The notes beneath the pieces are model-generated. The model searched no databases. It was not told the origin of the DNA and worked only from the letters and a program-made list of their open reading frames with translations. A stretch of 64,000 nucleotides of DNA from Dendrophyllia cribrosa. Its lineage: Eukaryota > Cnidaria > Anthozoa > Scleractinia > Dendrophylliidae. Numbering within the stretch: the stretch's first letter is position 1; each line of letters starts with the position of its first letter. The position numbers and the translations under genes were made by a program. Below are positions 58,601-64,000 of the stretch, piece by piece. Where the stretch lies: positions 52,516,251 through 52,580,250 of the forward strand of contig JAJLRJ010000002.1 of assembly GCA_024195265.1 (NCBI GenBank), in the 5' to 3' direction.

Positions 58601-58954
58601 CATACCGCCGATGTTTTTTGTTTAAAATATTAAAATTCAAATGTTTTTCCATTTTAAACACATCGCGTTAATTAAACAAAGTGTTCGAACTACGAGAGAC
58701 AGATAGCAGTACGAACTTATATATTATCATTAATTAATGACTGATTTAGTTTTGAATTCCATTTTCCTTCACCATAAGCAATACGTACCTTGAGCATTTT
58801 TGAAAGTGACAAATGCTTGCCTACCGTCGATGTCGATATCCATACCTCTGACGTCGCCACCTCCAGAATCTTTTATAGATTGAAAGTATACTCTGAGATC
58901 CGTTTCGGTTGTTCCTTCTGGCAATCCAATGACCAAAATCCGCGAACTTTCCAT
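27423..58954 (-). CDS. DTX3L-like: DTX3L-like E3 ligase gene: five RRM-like domains, KH-like region, RING, DTC (11 exons, 1464 aa)
   Basis: Gene-level entry; exons follow separately. Coding exons on the minus strand are 58954-58789, 48325-48156, 47532-47262, 46951-46676, 45296-45075, 44272-44033, 32882-31434, 30987-29932, 29070-28864, 28355-28088 and 27492-27423. They sum to 4395 nt, 1465 codons with stop, and no stop interrupts the frame. Ten of the introns are GT-AG apart from one GC-AG after 29932. The order RRM-KH-RING-DTC is that of vertebrate DTX3L, an E3 ubiquitin ligase partner of PARP9 in DNA-damage and interferon responses, but with more RRMs, like the N-terminus of PARP14. Introns 1 and 6 exceed 10 kb. 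Confidence 0.75.
28088..28355 (-). CDS. DTX3L-like: DTX3L-like gene, exon 10: first part of DTC domain
   Basis: Family motifs are [42 protein letters not shown] and WNGIPHKT. At positions that appear to match DTX2 residues needed for ADP-ribosylation chemistry, this copy has isoleucine for serine (TSITTG) and proline for the first histidine of HHKT. The histidine before GYPDP is also phenylalanine. Acceptor ttgaattgcag, donor atag|gtaata; phase 1 in, 2 out. It is one codon longer than the plus-strand copies. Confidence 0.88.
28864..29070 (-). CDS. DTX3L-like: DTX3L-like gene, exon 9: RING finger
   Basis: A complete C3HC4 RING: CPIC, CKHVFCSGC, CPVC, followed by PQGVLKGNQPRGEM and VPGYEG. It should recruit an E2 enzyme and present it to the DTC domain. 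Acceptor ttcttttttatag, donor gaag|gtaaaa; phase 1 in and out. Confidence 0.88.
29464..29881. mobile_element. TTAA-flanked repeat family 'TTAACCCTCGGACG', copy A
   Basis: It is similar along its length to 45774-46143 and 47563-47974. Shared blocks include gttgctatggtaacgagata, the acatataaaa-gctaccaaa block and the attttcccgat segment. It lies in the intron just downstream of the GC donor at 29932. TTAA at both ends suggests a piggyBac- or Kolobok-type target site. Confidence 0.75.
29932..30987 (-). CDS. DTX3L-like: DTX3L-like gene, exon 8: charged linker and KH-like segment
   Basis: It encodes about 352 residues. A polar low-complexity start (PQTTTVSSPSQERED) is followed by a folded-looking segment (about IEPKMVKIFVKVCDKELEEI to ALKYLEEEGVG) that resembles the KH-like modules of PARP14/DTX3L, then a long basic tail rich in K, R, G and S. 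The acceptor is tttctgttaccag. The donor is GC instead of GT (gaag|gcaagc). No GT site gives the right phase there, while the GC site leaves phase 1 and meets the RING exon exactly. Confidence 0.78.
31321..31366. repeat. GACA tetranucleotide array
   Basis: About eleven perfect gaca units, in the intron between exons 8 and 7 of the DTX3L-like gene. Confidence 0.95.
31434..32882 (-). CDS. DTX3L-like: DTX3L-like gene, exon 7: end of RRM5 and KH-like repeats
   Basis: The exon completes the fifth RRM (SVQSVVKRRHVLEGQKLDV) and then encodes some 460 residues of KH-like repeats. Recurring patterns of hydrophobic strands and amphipathic helices can be seen, as in TIFPSEKKKYSFQLW and SSLKEAEKVI-like segments. 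In PARP14 and DTX3L such modules carry protein-protein or RNA contacts. It ends GLTVFDADPG, nearly the same as the end of exon 5, and even intron bases beyond the donor agree. Acceptor tttatcatctatag, donor cag|gtaatc; phase 1 in and out. Confidence 0.82.
32912..33145 (+). mobile_element. TTAA-flanked MITE 'AGGGGCAGTATCACGAGGT', copy 1
   Basis: The ends aggggcagtatcacgaggt and acctcgtgatactacccct are inverted repeats, flanked by TTAA on both sides. Copies 2 and 3 are at 43676-43910 and 50539-50771. This copy sits only 30 bp from the acceptor of exon 7, inside what should be its branch-point region. Confidence 0.9.
33146..34285. other. Intron sequence, no gene seen
   Basis: It contains a 28-bp unit repeated in tandem at about 33968-34022 (ttcgtaattttacgctcaaa). 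No protein-coding potential is recognised. Confidence 0.5.
34295..34438. mobile_element. 144-bp MITE with 9-bp target duplication
   Basis: The left end ggaaagatttccgtataacc and the right end are inverted copies with a few changes. The 9-mer gactgattc occurs exactly on both sides (34286-34294 and 34439-34447). A 9-bp duplication is typical of Mutator-like elements. Confidence 0.85.
34562..34574. promoter_or_regulatory. X-box-like palindrome (RFX site)
   Basis: gttgcctggcaac is a near-perfect inverted repeat of the RFX half-site, about 100 bp upstream of the ATG at 34677. Confidence 0.5.
34593..34600. promoter_or_regulatory. CRE (CREB/ATF) site
   Basis: tgacgtca is the full palindromic cAMP-response element, 77 bp upstream of the ATG at 34677 and 19 bp after the X-box. 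Confidence 0.5.
34674..34684 (+). promoter_or_regulatory. YY1-like element overlapping the start codon
   Basis: aaagatggcgg matches the YY1 initiator-proximal motif that often overlaps an ATGGCGG translation start in animal promoters. Confidence 0.4.
34677..34686 (+). CDS. Small nested candidate gene, exon 1 (10 nt)
   Basis: The ATG (A at -3, G at +4) opens MAD and leaves phase 1 at a gtaaac donor. If not spliced, the frame runs on 26 more codons. The upstream X-box, CRE and YY1-like motif suggest a real promoter. The four exons 34677-34686, 34861-34878, 34970-35011 and 35784-35920 total 207 nt (68 aa), all joining in phase 1. The gene lies in the 11-kb intron of the DTX3L-like gene, on the opposite strand. 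Confidence 0.4.
34861..34878 (+). CDS. Small nested candidate gene, exon 2 (18-nt microexon)
   Basis: Bounded by tttaattgcag and gtaagt, it encodes DVDGPE in phase 1 and is a multiple of three, so it can be skipped without a frame change. Confidence 0.45.
34970..35011 (+). CDS. Small nested candidate gene, exon 3 (42-nt microexon)
   Basis: Bounded by tggttgatgcag and gtaagt, it encodes the alanine- and proline-rich APPDAPAAAAAAPA. It is symmetric in phase 1. Confidence 0.5.
35784..35920 (+). CDS. Small nested candidate gene, exon 4: zinc-knuckle-like motif
   Basis: After ttttcttttgcag the frame reads ETCFNCGGAGYLQWQCP, which has the spacing of a CCHC zinc knuckle (C-x2-C-x4-Y-x4-C) but a tyrosine where histidine is expected. 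A basic GGRRERGG segment follows, then an 11-T run that fixes the reading of the last residues, then TAA at 35918-35920. CCHC knuckles bind single-stranded nucleic acid; with the ligand changed, metal binding is doubtful. I do not recognise an orthologue. Confidence 0.45.
35921..38379. other. Intron sequence, no gene seen
   Basis: AT-rich, with a poly-T run at 36930-36950. I see no coding region or clear mobile-element ends. Confidence 0.5.
38380..38690. mobile_element. Two tandem palindromic units
   Basis: Each unit folds on itself: gcattagaataaaagtcaac-type left arm and gacttttattgtaatgc right arm around a caatttcaggcagaaactac-like centre. Units are at about 38399-38500 and 38550-38657, separated by the shared gaggttaactgcaaa segment. 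Each looks like a hairpin MITE, duplicated in tandem. Confidence 0.75.
38691..41009. other. Intron sequence, no gene seen
   Basis: It includes a 25-G run at 39136-39160 and an imperfect duplication of about 90 bp at 40590-40680 and 40720-40815 (tgctagctgccatctgctca-type). No coding potential is recognised. Confidence 0.5.
41010..41343. mobile_element. Foldback element with nested inverted repeats
   Basis: The outer arms cacactgagggacatgcagc (41010) and its counterpart ending at 41343 are inverted. An inner pair, caacaccaattttggggaca (41075) and its near reverse complement ending about 41187, is also inverted. Many 'tgtccctgctacatg' units fill the right side, continuing to about 41400. Confidence 0.75.
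41863..41980. mobile_element. 118-bp MITE
   Basis: gaagggccgagagcataacc at the left is a perfect reverse complement of ggttatgctctcggcccttc at the right. No clear target duplication is seen. Confidence 0.8.
42270..42576 (-). CDS. STPR-type 23-residue repeat exon
   Basis: From the ATG at 42576 the frame encodes MTEEQRRKKREKDRERQRER and onward: two 23-residue units starting TEEQRR and TKEQRQ, then shorter units starting TEQQRQ and TEEQCE. This is the pattern of the score-and-three (STPR) domain, a DNA-binding repeat known from silkworm FMBP-1 and widespread in transposon-related proteins. A cag-less aag|gtacat site at 42270 could be a donor (phase 1); without it the frame ends at 42253. No further exon is recognised. 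It lies in the large intron of the DTX3L-like gene, same strand. Either a domesticated small gene or a transposon fragment. Confidence 0.55.
42577..43675. other. Intron sequence, no gene seen
   Basis: A cgggccttcggcccg hairpin at 43118-43132 and CpG-richer sequence near 42960-43140 are the only landmarks. Confidence 0.45.
43676..43910 (-). mobile_element. TTAA-flanked MITE 'AGGGGCAGTATCACGAGGT', copy 2
   Basis: A reverse-orientation copy of 32912-33145 and 50539-50771, with TTAA on both sides and only scattered differences, so insertion was recent relative to most repeats here. It lies about 120 bp downstream of the donor at 44033. Confidence 0.9.
44033..44272 (-). CDS. DTX3L-like: DTX3L-like gene, exon 6: end of RRM4, start of RRM5
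   Basis: It starts DFQALFDKVSKDPKGLEGRH, completing RRM4, then CSCIQVKGLKKETSDDTI and LYFENNRKSGGSCV, the first half of RRM5. The YF-x(4)-SGG pattern is the hallmark of the RRMs of PARP14, PARP10 and DTX3L. Acceptor gtttcttttcttag, donor cta|gtaagt; phase 1. It joins across an 11-kb intron to exon 7 at 32882, where the split serine codon is completed and the RRM continues properly. Confidence 0.82.
45075..45296 (-). CDS. DTX3L-like: DTX3L-like gene, exon 5: end of RRM3, start of RRM4
   Basis: DLKRLLEDPHSIDKKHITVV completes RRM3 and KVHVQGLNETTSEDCLRYYL begins RRM4. This RRM has lost the SGGG loop (CAAEVSEV instead). The exon ends AVFDADPG. Acceptor cttttgatttcag, donor cag|gtaatc; phase 1 in and out. 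Confidence 0.82.
45774..46584. mobile_element. Repeat 'TTAACCCTCGGACG', copy B, with a nested MITE
   Basis: The ends ttaaccctcggacgt and acgtccgggggttaa are inverted and TTAA-flanked. It aligns with copies A (29464) and C (47563) up to about 46140. It is longer than copy C because a second element is inserted at 46144-46529. It lies in the intron between exons 5 and 4. Confidence 0.8.
46144..46529. mobile_element. Nested MITE inside copy B
   Basis: aatgcaggaatggctccgag at the left and ctcggagccattcctgcatt at the right are perfect inverted repeats. Sequence on either side belongs to the 'TTAACCCTCGGACG' repeat, so this insertion came second. Confidence 0.85.
46676..46951 (-). CDS. DTX3L-like: DTX3L-like gene, exon 4: end of RRM2, acidic linker, start of RRM3
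   Basis: DAMRTVESSPHKVGGLSLDV completes RRM2, followed by an acidic linker (LEEEDDVPLDTGDGE) and ITIIVSGTLPSEDALWNYFE with RRSGGGEV of RRM3. Acceptor atttttctcatttcag, donor aaag|gtaaga; phase 1 in and out. Confidence 0.82.
47262..47532 (-). CDS. DTX3L-like: DTX3L-like gene, exon 3: linker and start of RRM2
   Basis: A polar linker (SPKHYLSSSYNRHQ) is followed by CTVKVTGISADTSEDLLTNY and FENTRRSKGGPI, the first half of RRM2. The acceptor tttattttcttttag is strong and the frame requires phase 0, unlike its phase 1 neighbours. This fits only if exon 2 ends at 48156 (aat|gtaggt). Donor gatg|gtaagt. Confidence 0.75.
47563..47974. mobile_element. Repeat 'TTAACCCTCGGACG', copy C
   Basis: TTAA-flanked, 412 bp, related along its length to copies A and B. 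It lies 30 bp upstream of the acceptor of exon 3. Confidence 0.8.
48156..48325 (-). CDS. DTX3L-like: DTX3L-like gene, exon 2: end of RRM1 and acidic linker
   Basis: AASRIVFGKRKHSLKNYPLI completes RRM1, then a strongly acidic stretch (TEDEEDDTLEMDDQLDEYE). The acceptor tttttttttggcag is good. Two donors overlap: aat|gtaggt (phase 0, fits exon 3) and gtag|gtattt (phase 1, hits a stop in exon 3), so the first is preferred. Confidence 0.75.
49405..49462 (+). repeat. Poly-C tract, 58 bp with one interruption
   Basis: Uninterrupted C apart from a T at 49417. It is likely to vary in length. Confidence 0.95.
50539..50771 (+). mobile_element. TTAA-flanked MITE 'AGGGGCAGTATCACGAGGT', copy 3
   Basis: Same orientation as copy 1, near-identical sequence, TTAA on both sides. 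Confidence 0.9.
52182..52466. repeat. Cluster of GTATAC palindromes, cluster 1
   Basis: Twelve gtatac hexamers occur within about 285 bp, many as gtatactttttgtatac or agtatacaaaaagtatac, in both orientations and with irregular spacing. They are not a simple tandem array. A second cluster of six is at 57174-57292. Confidence 0.85.
52467..55480. other. Intron sequence with one short open frame
   Basis: Apart from the small frame at 53598-53768 and a ctcgttcccagagcc fragment at 53457-53516, which looks like a short repeat, nothing is recognised. Confidence 0.45.
53598..53768 (+). CDS. Possible short first exon (56 codons)
   Basis: The ATG has A at -3 and G at +4 and opens MEFIQHEVIQNSLEKLVGHS. 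The amphipathic, charged composition is unlike the surrounding AT-rich noise. A possible donor (gaagaa|gtattt) lies after 35 codons; otherwise the frame ends in TGA at 53766-53768. It is on the strand opposite the DTX3L-like gene, within its first intron. I do not recognise the product, and chance is a serious alternative. Confidence 0.25.
   Translation: MEFIQHEVIQNSLEKLVGHSEIVPALEIKMNGDEEVFHFPLLFAKTDKKGISHRRI
55482..55669. mobile_element. hAT-like MITE with internal poly-G
   Basis: The ends caggggcggatccacg and agatctgcctctg are imperfect inverted repeats, with ttcttaggaggggtgcacct near the left end and a long G run (55585-55620) inside. It is closely related to 58078-58243. The flanks share tcacc, so a clean 8-bp duplication cannot be shown. 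Confidence 0.65.
56218..56372. mobile_element. 155-bp mariner-type MITE
   Basis: cagtcaaacctctat and its inverted copy atagaggtttgactg form the ends, flanked by TA. It is related to 7322-7504. Confidence 0.85.
57094..57292. mobile_element. hAT-like left end followed by GTATAC cluster 2
   Basis: caggggcggatctaggggag and an 18-base C run (57129-57148) resemble the hAT-like MITEs nearby. Directly after it come six gtatac hexamers in about 120 bp. No right end is recognised. Confidence 0.5.
57732..57800 (+). repeat. 15-16-bp minisatellite and flanking TA arrays
   Basis: About four to five units of cactcactgctatt. A (ta)n run precedes it at 57720-57736 and another lies at 57937-57958. Confidence 0.85.
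58078..58243. mobile_element. hAT-like MITE with internal poly-G
   Basis: Ends caggggggatccagg and agatccgcccctg, with the ttcttaggagggggtgcacc segment shared with 55482-55669. It contains a G run at 58193-58207. Confidence 0.7.
58789..58954 (-). CDS. DTX3L-like: DTX3L-like gene, exon 1: first part of RRM1
   Basis: The ATG at 58954 (A at -3, G at +4) opens MESSRILVIGLPEGTTETDL, then VYFQSIKDSGGGDV and AFVTFKNAQ, the first half of an RRM with the YF-SGGG signature. The donor caag|gtacgt leaves phase 1 and matches exon 2 at 48325, 10.4 kb away; the joined RRM is continuous and of normal length. The frame stays open upstream for at least 25 codons without another ATG, so a longer N-terminus from an upstream exon cannot be excluded. 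Confidence 0.78.
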
Positions 58955-59014
58955 GCTGTTTTCCAGTTGGATTTCAGATTCCTGCCTCCGCGGTGTGGAA
59001 CGCCGGAAATGCAA

Positions 59015-61744
59015 ATTTGTTATTGATAAGGGGCTTTCAGTGTCTGCTTTACTGGCTTCGGATTGGTTAATTAGACTAAAAGTAATTGTTCATTGGCTAA
59101 TGCATGTTTCTGCTGCTTCTATTTTTCCGAGAAATGTCGTCAATGTTTTCGGAAGTTCCGAGAAATTGTTGCACAATAAATGAACTGAAAATGAAAACTG
59201 TGAATCTTTTTACAGGTTATTTTTTCTTACCATTGGAGAAATAAATTTGTTGCTATCACTATTAAATTTATCTTGCTAATATTTCTGTCAACGTCGTCGT
59301 GTTTATCAAATTCACTTTACTGTTTCCGTTTAGCAACTGAGGTAAGTTATACGGGGATTCCCCGAATCCTTTGTCAGTAGTTACATTGCAGCCGATTACA
59401 AAGGTTTCGATTCACGGGTCTTTGTTGGTGGTTGCATGATCTCGATCTCGAAGCTTCCATTAAATGACATCTTGATAACATCTTTGCTTTTGAAGAGTAA
59501 ACTTTTGCCAATCGTTCATTGGGTTGAAAGGTGCTTTCGAAAGTACCTCATTTTACTTTTACCTTGGAGTAAAACAAGGCGTGATATTTCTTTGAGGGTT
59601 CAGTTTTGGCTGATGGCTTAATTGGCAATCAAGGGGTGTCATTGAATGCGAAAAAAGGTCTTTGGACCTTAGCGGGCGGCACACCATGCCCAATAATATC
59701 CGAGGTAGAAGCCTCACCTTCTCCCACCGACTGGAAGTGTGGGACAAGACGCAACGAGAGGCGGCAAGAATTACAAGATCAGCTAAATACTCGTGACGAA
59801 TATTTTCATACGGTAGGGAAAAGCAAACACTGATTACAGGAAAGGCTCAGAGAAGAAGAGCGATTAAGAAATGTAGCTCAGATCACCGGCTTTTGCAAAA
59901 AAAAAAAGAAAAGATTTTAAGTAGCTAAACTACGTACTGAGAGGATACTCAAACACTGAAAAATAATTCTCTTCGTACACACTGTAAATTGATGTTTATT
60001 GATATTCTCACTAAAGTCACTAAGGAACTTTTTAAATGATCAAAACTATCGATAAAAGATCAAAACTACAGATCACACAGGTGGAAATTATTTCCCAAAT
60101 ATACAACATTTACATGATGTAGCATTGTTTGTGAATAAACAGTGAGTGAAATGTGCTTTGTATACGTATACGGTATCTTGAGTTTACAGCATTCTTCATA
60201 AAATAGTTCAATAAGAAATAACATTCGAATAGTTTAGTAAGGAGAATTTCTGTTTACAATTTGGATAAGAACATTTTGTTAGCAAAAAACAATTTTCTGT
60301 TAGCAATCATGACCAGCTAACGTGTAGCAACTGTATACATGTAGGTAAACACATGACACATCAACATTACTGCTTCACATTTATTATTGGAACGGTGATC
60401 AGTATCTTAAATCTCCTCACAATATCAGTGTACGTGCAAGTACATAGATTATGCAAATTGCGAACCTGATCACCTTCAACATGAGTTGTCTGTGGAAACT
60501 GAATACAGATTCACTGTAGTTATATGGCTATGTGAAGTGTATTGACACCAGTAAGGAAAATGTACATCAACAAATTAATTTTGATTTCGAGATTTTTAAA
60601 GAGGCTAACTGGTCATGAAGGCCTAAGTTCTTCTCTTAACCTACGAATTCTCCATCCTGGTGTCTACTGCTTAAGATATTTGCAGAGAATCTGTTGCTTC
60701 CTCTTGAATATTCAAGTTTTGTAATCAATTTTGTAATTCGCATGTCCTGTATCCAAAATATAGTATTGTTACTGCTGGGAGAATCTCATGCCACTTTCAC
60801 CATTGAGTTGTTATTTTTTGGACAACATCACTTTTCAGCAGCAGTAAACTCCTGTGATCTCAATAGCAGTTACAGCGACCCACAGCTCAAAACCCAAAAC
60901 TGACCGGTACCAGCTCCCATTTATTTTATTTTAGGAAGACAGGGCACAAAGTATAGGAACAAAAATGTCTCAACTTTCAATTTTGAGGCTATTGCCAGCA
61001 AGCAACCCAATTAACCTTTCCAGTAAAACCAGAAATTCCATCTCTCCCTCCCACGTCGTTAAAAGTTTGCAGTGCATCCTTCCCCGAGCTTCCCGAGGTT
61101 CTGCGATACACGAATTTCTAGTTACCACTATACCAAGAGTAAGGTTTGAAATGGTATTGCGATTTATTTGAAAACAAACATACATTTTTTCAGTCTTATA
61201 CCATATTTTCAGATATCTATGTGGGATCTTCAATGCGAAATTTTAAACGCGCAAAATTTCACTTTTACTGATTTTGAAGTTTCTTGTTTGTCGTCGTCAT
61301 GGTAATATCGATTTTACTAGAAAATACATCATGCCAAACCTCAATTCAAAACCAGTTAGTTGTAAAAATTTCACGTTGATCTGACTTGGAGAACACTGCT
61401 TTAAAGACTGTTGAAAAATGTACTAGGTATTGTTTCCAGAAAACTGTATCGAAACACCTTTTAAATGGCATCGACCGTCTACGAAACTGAAATATGCTAC
61501 GCCTCCTTATAAGGATGCGAATTCTTATAATATTGCCACACTTACTCATTTCGTATTCACAAACAAAACTGGTCGTCAGTTTCGCCTCAGTACAGATGCG
61601 GAGTGGCTTAAAATCCCAATTGAAAGCTCTGCATAGCAGCAATAATTGCTGCAAAAATAATTCCAGTGCCTTGAAATTCCTGTCGAAGGGGATTGACACA
61701 AAACCGTCTCGGGAATTGCGCAGGTTTTGCGAGCATTTTATAAC
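59015..61744. other. Stretch upstream of the DTX3L-like gene, no gene seen
   Basis: The promoter of the minus-strand gene should lie at its left end. No TATA box or coding region is recognised. Confidence 0.45.
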
Positions 61745-62152
61745 ATTGGCCGTTTTTATGCTGCAGACGTTAATGTCGTCTGAGACGTTAAAGTCGTCTC
61801 GAGATGACTTTAACGTCTAGTATAAAAACGGAAAATAAGCCAGACGGATTTAACGTCTGACGACTTTAACGTCTTTTTTCAAGTGCGTCGTTACGTCTAG
61901 TATAAAAACGGGACGGCCTTAACAAGGACGAATTTAGCCCAATTTGTATATTCGTGCTCTTAAAATTTATTTGGGGACGACTTCAGTCGTGTCCAGTTAC
62001 TTCAGAGAATAGGTTTTGTTAGAAAATCTCATGTTTTTCTCTGTGGCCATCTACTTTAATGCGTCCCGTTTTTATACCAGACGCATTTAACGTCTGAGAC
62101 GTTAATTGCGTCTAGACGAATTTAACGTCTCTAGCATAAAAACGGCCATTAA
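61745..62152. mobile_element. About 408-bp inverted-repeat element with internal GACGTTAA repeats
   Basis: The ends ggccgtttttatgct and agcataaaaacggcc are inverted. The interior repeats variants of tttaacgtct and agacgttaa in both orientations, with a further internal gtataaaaacggg pair. The trinucleotide att flanks both sides, possibly a 3-bp duplication as in PIF/Harbinger elements. Confidence 0.8.
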
Positions 62153-62319
62153 CATTTACACTGACAGAAGAAATAGATTCAGTATCCAAAGTAATGCATG
62201 AGAAAAAAAAACGTCACATATCATTATTATACACTGTACTAGTCACAAAACATGTAGACTGTTCACAGACACAGTCCCCTGTTCATACTTGTCCAATACT
62301 GTAGAAAAATGCTTTGTCT

Positions 62320-62436
62320 GACGAGTGAATTCCACGTTACATTTCACGCGAAAAACCAATATCGCTCGAATCGCGAAGTGATGAGCGCGGTATCGGTTTT
62401 TCAAGTGAAATTTAACGTGGAATTCACGAGTCTGGC
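62320..62436. mobile_element. 117-bp hairpin element
   Basis: gtgaattccacgttacattt at the left pairs with aaatttaacgtggaattcac at the right, with a tatcg-containing centre. It is a long imperfect palindrome, probably a MITE. Confidence 0.75.
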
Positions 62437-62529
62437 AAAGAATTTTTCTTGAATCGCATATGTTAAAGAAAAACAACGTTTCCAGCGAGAAAACCATTTC
62501 AAAGCTAACTGTCAAGAGCAGCGAATAGA

Positions 62530-62608
62530 TAGCCTGCGGACAGGCTTCCAGTCGGACGGCGTGGTCATACGAAGCGCCTCTCCGAACCAGGGGCCTATTC
62601 GCAGGCTA
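62530..62608. mobile_element. 79-bp MULE-like mini-element with perfect 9-bp duplication
   Basis: Termini tagcctgcg and cgcaggcta are perfect inverted repeats, and gcgaataga is present exactly on both sides (62521-62529 and 62609-62617). It shares its termini with the 991-bp element at 499-1489. Confidence 0.85.
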
Positions 62609-62617
62609 GCGAATAGA

Positions 62618-64000
62618 AATCAAGACTAATTCAAAATTATGAATTTGAATCACGCGCGGTCAGGAGAAAACATTGTGGCAGCGACAAATTTTAGTTTTGT
62701 TTATCTGTAAATGACATTTTATGACTGAAATTGATTCTGTTTGTACGTTAAAGTACATAATGTGGACTGTGGAACCGAACTGCGAACGTTTGTGGTGGAA
62801 ATTAGGCTTCAACACTCGGAAGTTTGTTAACAGTCGCCGGCCGGCAAATAAGAATTTCATCACAGCGACAAATAAACACCACGCTAAATGGGGGAAAACC
62901 TTTGGACAACAAAGAAGGCAAATTTGTGAGTACTAATGGATTATTTATTAAACATTCCGTAAAAAGAAATTATGCTTATCTTATCGCGGTCGATCATTTC
63001 AATTCATAAGTTGACGACGAAAGGACGCGCATCTCCGCTCGAACAGGAATATTTTTATTCTCACCTTATTTTCGCGACTCATTTCTAAGAATACCAGACC
63101 AATATTATTACTTAATCATTATTGCCTTTTGTACCTCTCATACTTTTTCACACCGGATTTCTTTGATACCGTACAAGACAGGAGTTGGGATACAAGTTTT
63201 GGTTTTGAAATAAGAAAGTTCGCTGAAAACTCTACTTCGGACAGCATCTTGTTTATGTTTACTCAGCCAGACGGCCAGTTCGGTGATGGAAATTATTTTT
63301 ATTAGCTCAGTACAGTATGCTTGTTTTCATAAACTTCTTTGTTTGATTCAGACATGTTTTTTTCTAAGCATGAAATATCGGTTTTGCCAGTAGCTCTCTC
63401 TCTTCTTGTAGGACTGCAGTGTGAACGGCTTCCCCACTCTCTATAAGTCTTAAAGTTCACATTTTGGTGATACAATTGAAAAGAACAGGAATTCACTCTT
63501 GATAAATTTATCATTTGTGAATAGCACGTCTGTATTTTTCGCTTCAAATCAAAGCTCGCTATTTTAAAAGAAAGTAAAAAAGTACACAAACATCGTCCTT
63601 TGAAGATGCGATGCAATATCACTTCTAAGGTGTAATGCTGTAATACATTGTGCTGTATTGTGCCGTTCTAGAATGTATTATTAAACTATTGTTGTGATCA
63701 TATAATACAATACAATGCTATGCATAAATTTGTCCGAGTATTGGACAACCCTCCCCCTGTTATCCCGTATGTTCGTCGAGTTTGATCGTTCAATTCGTTT
63801 AGCCGCCATCTGAATGTCACAGCACGATGAAAACTGGGGAGAGTGAAAAAAAAATGCTCAGAGGCGGGGAAGGGAAAATATCGGTTTGTGAACAGTCTAA
63901 TCACGTTAAGGCACCTTGTATGGGTCCTCGGCTGTACAGTAGGTTGCAGTTTTTGATATGGCTCGGTGGGAAAAATTCTGCCATACAAAAACCTTCGAGC
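62618..64000. other. Right end of the window, no gene seen
   Basis: Short open frames on both strands show no domain or convincing splice structure. The minus-strand 96-codon frame at 63988-63698 and the 106-codon frame at 63622-63302 have no recognisable motif. Confidence 0.45.

Overview
The window looks like nuclear DNA of an animal, most likely a cnidarian such as a coral or sea anemone. It is AT-rich, genes are split into phased exons with GT-AG introns, introns run up to about 11 kb, and small inverted-repeat transposons, Penelope-like and LINE debris, long poly-C/G tracts and microsatellites are everywhere. The cnidarian assignment is inferred from gene content and repeat style. No marker gene proves it.

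The coding content has one theme: ADP-ribosylation and Deltex-type ubiquitin ligases. (1) Plus strand, 2366-5129: the last two exons of a PARP14/15-like ADP-ribosyltransferase, with a decayed partial copy of the final exon at 1755-1850. (2) Plus strand, 9529-13473: a four-exon gene predicted to join a TRIM module (RING, two B-boxes, coiled coil, filamin repeat) to a second RING and a Deltex C-terminal (DTC) domain, 682 aa. (3) Plus strand, 17118-20754: a tandem duplicate of only the RING-DTC exons, with the same intron phases. (4) Minus strand, 58954 down to 27423: an 11-exon DTX3L-like gene of 1464 aa, with five RRM-like domains, a long KH-like region, a RING and a DTC domain. Every phase in this model fits, with one predicted GC-AG intron. 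In vertebrates PARP9, DTX3L, PARP15 and PARP14 lie side by side and PARP9-DTX3L acts as a complex. This window shows a comparable neighbourhood.

Layout: 1-2365 holds repeats and the PARP pseudo-exon; 2366-5129 PARP exons around a mariner-like insert; 5130-9528 repeats, including a mariner MITE, a Penelope-type hammerhead ribozyme and a hairpin MITE; 9529-13473 TRIM-Deltex; 14.0-16.9 kb a dead Penelope-like element; 16.9-20.8 kb the duplicated cassette; 21-27 kb repeats with a LINE reverse-transcriptase relic; 27.4-59.0 kb the DTX3L-like gene. Its large introns hold a small plus-strand four-exon candidate gene (34677-35920) with a promoter-like region, an STPR-repeat exon (42270-42576), and several MITE families. 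From 59 to 64 kb only repeats and no convincing gene are seen.

If expressed, the two Deltex proteins would be E3 ligases able to bind ADP-ribose or NAD through DTC, next to a gene for an enzyme that makes ADP-ribose marks. At positions that appear to match residues needed for ADP-ribosylation chemistry in DTX2, the DTC domains here are partly (TRIM-Deltex, duplicated cassette) or wholly (DTX3L-like) substituted.
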